Assembly: GCA_031255075.1 (NCBI GenBank)
Contig: JAIRTF010000187.1
Location: forward strand, 1 to 8,736
Reading direction: 5' to 3'
Source: Bifidobacteriaceae bacterium
GTDB taxonomy: Bacteria > Actinomycetota > Actinomycetes > Actinomycetales > WQXJ01
Length of the DNA stretch: 8,736 nt
Shown: piece by piece, positions 5,368 to 8,736 of the stretch
Layout of the letters: every line of letters begins with the position of its first letter
Position numbering within the stretch: the stretch's first letter is position 1
Notes under the pieces: model-generated
Databases searched by the model: none
The model's input: only the letters and a program-made list of their open reading frames with translations
Told to the model about the DNA's origin: nothing
Program-made: the position numbers and the translations under genes

Positions 5368-6775
5368 CCAGCTTGCCTCCATCGTTATCGGTTGAATATG
5401 TCACCGGGGTTCGGTTGCCGCCGGCGCGGGCTGAAGCTGGCAATGGCAGCGCTGTTGAGACCACAAAACCACCAGTTGGCCCGGGACCGGCGGAGAACTC
5501 GCCGCCCATCGCCTCAGCCCTTTCACGCATGCCTATCAGCCCGTGGCCTTCGCCGTCGTTGGGAGCGGCGGCGCCGCGGCCGTCATCGGCCACCACCAAT
5601 TCAATGCGGCCGGGCAACCAACGTTCGGTGATGGTCACCTGGGTGCCGGGGCCGGCATGTTTGAGGGCGTTGGTGAGCGCCTCCTGGGCAATTCGTTGCA
5701 GCGTGGCGCCCAATCCGGGCGGCAGGTAGTGCGGCTGGCCCACCCGTACCAAGGTGGCGGCCAACCCGGCTGAGCGCATGTCATTGACCAGCGAATCGAG
5801 GTCTCGGACGTGGGGTGCCGGGGCCAGCCGCAGCGATTCGTCCGGTGGTCCATCACGCAGAATCCGGACGATGCCGCGCATGTCCGCCAACGCCGCCCGC
5901 CCAGTTTCGGCAATGGCTTCGAGCGCGCCGACCGCGGCCTGCGGATTGGCGGCCGCCGCGTACCGCCCGCCATCAGCCTGGGCGATGATGACCGATAGGG
6001 AGTGGGCCACTATGTCATGCATTTCTCGAGAAATCTGGGTCCGCTCTTGGGTTAGGGCTTGCTGGGCGGCCAGCAGCTCAGTCCGCATCAAGTTGGCCTG
6101 TTCGCGGCGCCCGGCTTGGCGCGCGGCTTCGCCCCAACGCCCCAACACCCCCAGGGCCATGGCACCCAGCCCAGTCAGCCACACCGAGATGGCTATCACG
6201 AAGGCCTCTTCAGGCGTATCCGGCACCCATGACACCCGTTCGCCCACGCCCGGCAACACCACCGCTATTCGCATACCAGCGCCGACTGAAGCGGCGGTCG
6301 CCGCCAAACCTCCAACAGCTACCCCAGCACCACCCCAGGCCACCGCCGTCAGCGATGCCCAGCGGGTCACAGCCCACAACGGCACGCAGACCAGCAGGTA
6401 AAGCGGCATCTGAATGGTCAAACCGGTGGCTAACGATGCCGCGCAGGTCAGGTACGCACACAGGGCCGAGATGACCGGGAAGGGCCGGGCCGTAACGGTG
6501 AACGCTGCCAGCGCCAAGCCGGCCAACGTCTGCCAACTGAAGTGCAACGGGCTGATCGCGGTGACGGCGCCAACTGCGCCCAGGGCCGCTGCCCAGGGGC
6601 TAACCGAGCGCCGCCGCTGACCCGAGGCAGTCAGCCCATCCGTTTCCACCGGCCCGGTGCCGGGTGTCGCCTCGGTGGCAGTCCGGCGAAGCCCACCGAA
6701 TAGGCGTCGTGGTGGCAGCGGCCGGTCGGGCGTTTGAGCCCGGTCCGGCGGCGGTGCTTGGCCGCTGACACTCAT
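5336..6775 (-). CDS. NarL-type two-component sensor histidine kinase, multi-pass membrane protein
   Basis: The product is 479 residues. A proline- and arginine-rich cytosolic start (1-58) is followed by several hydrophobic segments between about 60 and 212 (four to six helices) with no large external domain, so sensing may be within or close to the membrane. The HisKA_3 box EMHDIVAHSL places the phospho-acceptor at H253. The ATPase domain follows, with N-box QEALTNALKHA (364-374), G1 DDGRG (397-401) and G2 GHGLIGMRERA (410-420). The last 30 or so residues form a hydrophilic tail. All catalytic motifs are present. The ATG at 6773-6775 has no ribosome binding site, but TAGGCT ends 6 bases before it, which suggests a leaderless mRNA. 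It overlaps the response regulator gene, forming one operon. The signal it detects cannot be inferred. Confidence 0.94.
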   Translation of the reverse strand: MSVSGQAPPPDRAQTPDRPLPPRRLFGGLRRTATEATPGTGPVETDGLTASGQRRRSVSPWAAALGAVGAVTAISPLHFSWQTLAGLALAAFTVTARPFPVISALCAYLTCAASLATGLTIQMPLYLLVCVPLWAVTRWASLTAVAWGGAGVAVGGLAATAASVGAGMRIAVVLPGVGERVSWVPDTPEEAFVIAISVWLTGLGAMALGVLGRWGEAARQAGRREQANLMRTELLAAQQALTQERTQISREMHDIVAHSLSVIIAQADGGRYAAAANPQAAVGALEAIAETGRAALADMRGIVRILRDGPPDESLRLAPAPHVRDLDSLVNDMRSAGLAATLVRVGQPHYLPPGLGATLQRIAQEALTNALKHAGPGTQVTITERWLPGRIELVVADDGRGAAAPNDGEGHGLIGMRERAEAMGGEFSAGPGPTGGFVVSTALPLPASARAGGNRTPVTYSTDNDGGKLDGTNPSASSR

Positions 6776-6781
6776 GGGGCC

Positions 6782-6801
6782 AGCCTATTAGCCCTTAGGC
6801 T
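6782..6801. promoter_or_regulatory. Inverted repeat overlapping the likely leaderless kinase promoter
   Basis: On the minus strand TAGGCT (6787-6782) fits the actinobacterial -10 pattern TANNNT. Its 3' end is 6 bases before the kinase ATG, the spacing expected for transcription starting at the start codon. The same hexamer is one arm of AGCCTA-N8-TAGGCT (6782-6787 and 6796-6801), a perfect 6-bp inverted repeat. A regulator bound there would cover the -10 region. No clear -35 element was found. Confidence 0.45.
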
Positions 6802-6932
6802 TCCTGCCATCCACCTGGGGAAAGCCGGTGCTTTGGGGGCTGGGACTGCCGGGCGTCTAGCCGTTGGCTGATTCGGCGGTTGTTTGATGGTTGCTTTGGC
6901 CTGGCGGCGGCCGGCGCTTTTGTGGCACCGCC

Positions 6933-6938
6933 TACCAT
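6933..6938 (+). promoter_or_regulatory. Possible -10 element for leaderless prfB mRNA
   Basis: TACCAT fits TANNNT and is followed after 7 bases by the ATG at 6946. There is no ribosome binding site before either candidate ATG (6937 or 6946). If transcription starts at 6945-6946, the mRNA would be leaderless and the ATG at 6937, inside the hexamer, could not be used. No convincing -35 element is visible. Confidence 0.4.
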
Positions 6939-6945
6939 GGTTCTC

Positions 6946-8067
6946 ATGGCCACTGAGGACGTCCTTGGAGAACTGCGCGCGCTGGGGCAGACTTTCGATT
7001 CGATCTGCCAGGTCAGCGCACCTGATCAGCTCAAGGCTCGGATTGCCCGGTTGTCCACGGAGGCCGCCGAACCAGGCTTGTGGGATGACCCGTCCAAAGC
7101 CCAGAAGGTGACCTCGCGTTTGTCCCACGCCCAAGCGGAACTGTCCAAGTTGGACAAGATGCGTTCGCGGCTGGATGATCTGGGCGTTCTGTTCCAAATG
7201 GCTGAGGAAGCCCAAGACGCGGAAACCTTGGCTGAGGCCCAAGCGGAGTTGACCGCCGTCAAGGCGTCATTGGCGGACATGGAAATCCGTACCTTGTTGA
7301 ACGGCGAATATGACGAACGGTTCGCGGTGGTCACCATCCGTTCCGGTGCCGGCGGTGTGGACGCGGCCGATTTCGCGGAGATGCTGTCCCGTATGTATCT
7401 GCGCTGGGCTGAGCGCCACGGTTATACAGCCAAGGTGTTGGACACTTCCTATGCCGAGGAAGCCGGCCTGAAGTCAATGACCTTCGAAGTGTTGGCTCCC
7501 TACGCCTACGGCAACCTGTCGGTTGAAGGGGGCACCCACCGGCTGGTCAGAATCTCACCGTTTGACAACCAGGGACGCCGCCACACTTCGTTCGCCGCAG
7601 TTGAGGTGATCCCGTTGATCGAGGAAACCGACCACATTGACATTCCCGAATCGGAGATCAAGGTGGACGTGTTCCGTTCATCTGGGCCCGGTGGCCAGTC
7701 CGTCAACACGACCGATTCGGCCGTCCGCATGACCCACCTACCCACCGGCATTGTGGTGTCCATGCAGGATGAGAAGTCGCAGATCCAGAACCGCGCCGCA
7801 GCACTGCGGGTCCTCCAGTCGCGTCTGTTGGTGCTACGCCGGGCTGAGGAGGCCGCCAAGAAGCGTGAGCTGGCCGGTGATATCAAGGCTTCCTGGGGGG
7901 ATCAGATGCGTTCCTACGTGCTCCATCCCTACCAAATGGTCAAAGACCTGCGGACTGATCACGAAACCGGCAACACTACGGCGGTGTTCGATGGCGACAT
8001 CGACGGCTTCCTCGATGCCGGCATCCGGTGGCGGCGCCAACAAGAACGGGCCGAAGCCGGCGCCTAA
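6946..8067 (+). CDS. prfB: Peptide chain release factor 2
   Basis: The product is 373 residues from the ATG at 6946; the ATG at 6937 would add three residues. RF2 recognises UGA and UAA stop codons in the ribosome and releases the finished peptide. The RF2-specific anticodon-like tripeptide SPF is at 204-206 (RISPFDNQ). The catalytic GGQ is at 249-251 in SSGPGGQSVNTTDSAVR, where glutamine is normally methylated. The N-terminal helical domain (about 1-110) and the conserved C-terminal QMRSYVLHPYQMVKDLRT are present. The gene is one continuous frame, so the +1 programmed frameshift used for autoregulation in many bacteria is absent, as in other actinobacteria. Unlike in mycobacteria, no ftsE follows downstream; the next gene is convergent. 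Identity is very secure, and only the start choice is open. Confidence 0.98.
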   Translation: MATEDVLGELRALGQTFDSICQVSAPDQLKARIARLSTEAAEPGLWDDPSKAQKVTSRLSHAQAELSKLDKMRSRLDDLGVLFQMAEEAQDAETLAEAQAELTAVKASLADMEIRTLLNGEYDERFAVVTIRSGAGGVDAADFAEMLSRMYLRWAERHGYTAKVLDTSYAEEAGLKSMTFEVLAPYAYGNLSVEGGTHRLVRISPFDNQGRRHTSFAAVEVIPLIEETDHIDIPESEIKVDVFRSSGPGGQSVNTTDSAVRMTHLPTGIVVSMQDEKSQIQNRAAALRVLQSRLLVLRRAEEAAKKRELAGDIKASWGDQMRSYVLHPYQMVKDLRTDHETGNTTAVFDGDIDGFLDAGIRWRRQQERAEAGA

Positions 8068-8083
8068 GGTCCGTCGGTGGACC
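8068..8083. terminator. Small hairpin between convergent prfB and ybaK genes
   Basis: GGTCC-GTCGGT-GGACC begins directly after the prfB stop codon and forms a 5-bp stem with a 6-base loop. It is the only clear hairpin in the 46-base convergent gap. No T run follows on either strand, so a terminator role is tentative. Confidence 0.25.
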
Positions 8084-8113
8084 GTCGCCTGGGCGGGCGG
8101 TTCGGGGTGGTAG

Positions 8114-8725
8114 TCAGAGGCGCGAAATTGGGGCGTAGCGGGCGCCGGTCAGACGTTCCAAATCGGTTGGGGCCAGAGCCACGTCCATGCCCCGGGCGCC
8201 GGCCGAAACCATCATCACGTCTAGGTCCAGGGCCGCCACGTCGATCAACGTGGGGTGTTCTTGGCGTTGGCCCAACGGCGAGATGCCACCCACCACATAG
8301 CCGGTGGCCCGTTGGGCTTCGACAGCCGAAGCCATGACGGCCTTCTTACCACCGGCGGCTTTGGCCAGCGCCTTGAGGTCCAATTGGGCTTCGACCGGGA
8401 CTATGGCGCACCAGATGCGGCCATCAACTTTGGCCAGCAGGGTTTTGAAGACCAGGGCCGGGTCCACGCCCAGGGCCTTGGCCGCGCCAATTCCGTACGG
8501 TAGCGATCCATCAGTCTTGAAGGCCCGCACCTTGAACGGCACCCCAGCCTGGGTCAAGATGGCCACGGCCCGGGTCGATGGCCGGGTGTTGGCGCCGGCC
8601 TTGGAGCGGAGGCTGTCACCATTGGTCTGGGGTGCGGTCTGAGCCGGGGCGCCTGGGGCGGCGTGCTCCGTGGCGGTGGCGCTGGTGGCGCGCGCCGCCG
8701 GTTCAGTCGTGTTCCGCGAGGGCAT
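8114..8725 (-). CDS. ybaK: YbaK/EbsC-family Cys-tRNA(Pro) deacylase
   Basis: The product is 203 residues. The ATG at 8723-8725 is supported by GGAGG at 8732-8736, 6 bases upstream. The family hydrolyses mischarged Cys-tRNA(Pro) in trans, cleaning up errors of prolyl-tRNA synthetase. The YbaK fold spans about 48-200: the VFKTLLAK strand with the conserved lysine at 94, VPVEAQLDLKALAKAAGGKKA (109-129), and the hallmark GYVVGGISPLGQRQ (142-155) followed by P158 and D162. The first 45 or so residues are rich in Ala, Thr and Pro, look disordered and are not part of the usual family length of about 155-165. A later start is possible, but the good ribosome binding site favours this one. The gene faces prfB tail to tail. 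Exact substrate preference within the family cannot be read from sequence. Confidence 0.9.
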   Translation of the reverse strand: MPSRNTTEPAARATSATATEHAAPGAPAQTAPQTNGDSLRSKAGANTRPSTRAVAILTQAGVPFKVRAFKTDGSLPYGIGAAKALGVDPALVFKTLLAKVDGRIWCAIVPVEAQLDLKALAKAAGGKKAVMASAVEAQRATGYVVGGISPLGQRQEHPTLIDVAALDLDVMMVSAGARGMDVALAPTDLERLTGARYAPISRL

Positions 8726-8731
8726 CTAGTG

Positions 8732-8736
8732 CCTCC
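8732..8736 (-). promoter_or_regulatory. Ribosome binding site that fixes the ybaK start
   Basis: GGAGG on the minus strand lies 6 bases before the ATG at 8725, at the very edge of the window. It supports translation of the alanine-rich N-terminal extension. Whether another gene overlaps upstream cannot be seen. Confidence 0.75.

Noticed and set aside
5754..6401. Plus-strand 215-codon frame antisense to the histidine kinase
   Set aside because: Ser/Ala/Pro-rich translation without domains, entirely opposite a gene with all kinase motifs. Shadow.
6821..6834. AAAGC-CGGT-GCTTT hairpin in the kinase/prfB divergent region
   Set aside because: Only 5 bp, no T run and no position tied to either start. 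Such stems are frequent by chance.
6880..6945. 22-codon N-terminal extension of prfB starting at TTG 6880
   Set aside because: The extension (MFDGCFGLAAAG...) has no counterpart in RF2, lacks a ribosome binding site and runs through the likely promoter.
6772..7242. Minus-strand frame over the prfB 5' end and divergent promoter region
   Set aside because: Antisense to conserved RF2 codons and ends within the kinase start. No supporting features.

Overview
The window is GC-rich chromosomal DNA from an actinobacterium. The main evidence is a WhiB-family iron-sulfur protein next to, and convergent with, a PdtaS-type histidine kinase. This is the same arrangement as whiB1/pdtaS (Rv3219/Rv3220c) in Mycobacterium tuberculosis. 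An EccC/EssC-like FtsK-SpoIIIE ATPase, a prfB without the programmed frameshift and apparently leaderless genes fit the same picture. I cannot name the genus. No tRNA, rRNA, CRISPR array, insertion sequence or phage gene was seen.

Layout from left to right: (1) the 3' part of pdtaS on the plus strand (1-498). (2) A 146-base convergent gap holding a perfect TGTGA-N6-TCACA palindrome and a foldable stretch. (3) whiB1 on the minus strand (645-893), with a 171-base upstream region containing a second, near-consensus CRP-type site, a long dyad and two hairpins. (4) A minus-strand gene for a 1101-residue membrane-anchored protein with three FtsK/SpoIIIE-type ATPase domains (1065-4370). (5) A 295-base gap with an imperfect 121-bp tandem duplication and a consensus DnaA box. 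(6) A NarL-family response regulator and its overlapping histidine kinase on the minus strand (4666-6775). (7) A divergent promoter region, then prfB on the plus strand (6946-8067). (8) A convergent YbaK/EbsC-type aminoacyl-tRNA deacylase on the minus strand (8114-8725).

Functionally the window is mostly housekeeping and signalling. It contains two two-component sensors, an essential-type WhiB1 regulator probably under cAMP-CRP (GlxR/Rv3676-like) control, two translation-quality genes (RF2 and a mischarged-tRNA editing enzyme), and an ATPase resembling the motor of type VII secretion but with no WXG100 substrate gene next to it. The kinase-regulator pair forms an operon, and read-through into the ATPase gene is possible because all three point the same way.

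The less ordinary signals are all non-coding: two CRP-type palindromes bracketing whiB1, a highly symmetrical whiB1 upstream region, a tandem duplication that copied the response regulator's stop codon and trailer, a dyad over the likely leaderless promoter of the kinase, and a perfect DnaA box before the ATPase gene. I found no convincing new multi-gene system. Most other long open frames are antisense shadows caused by GC-rich codon bias.
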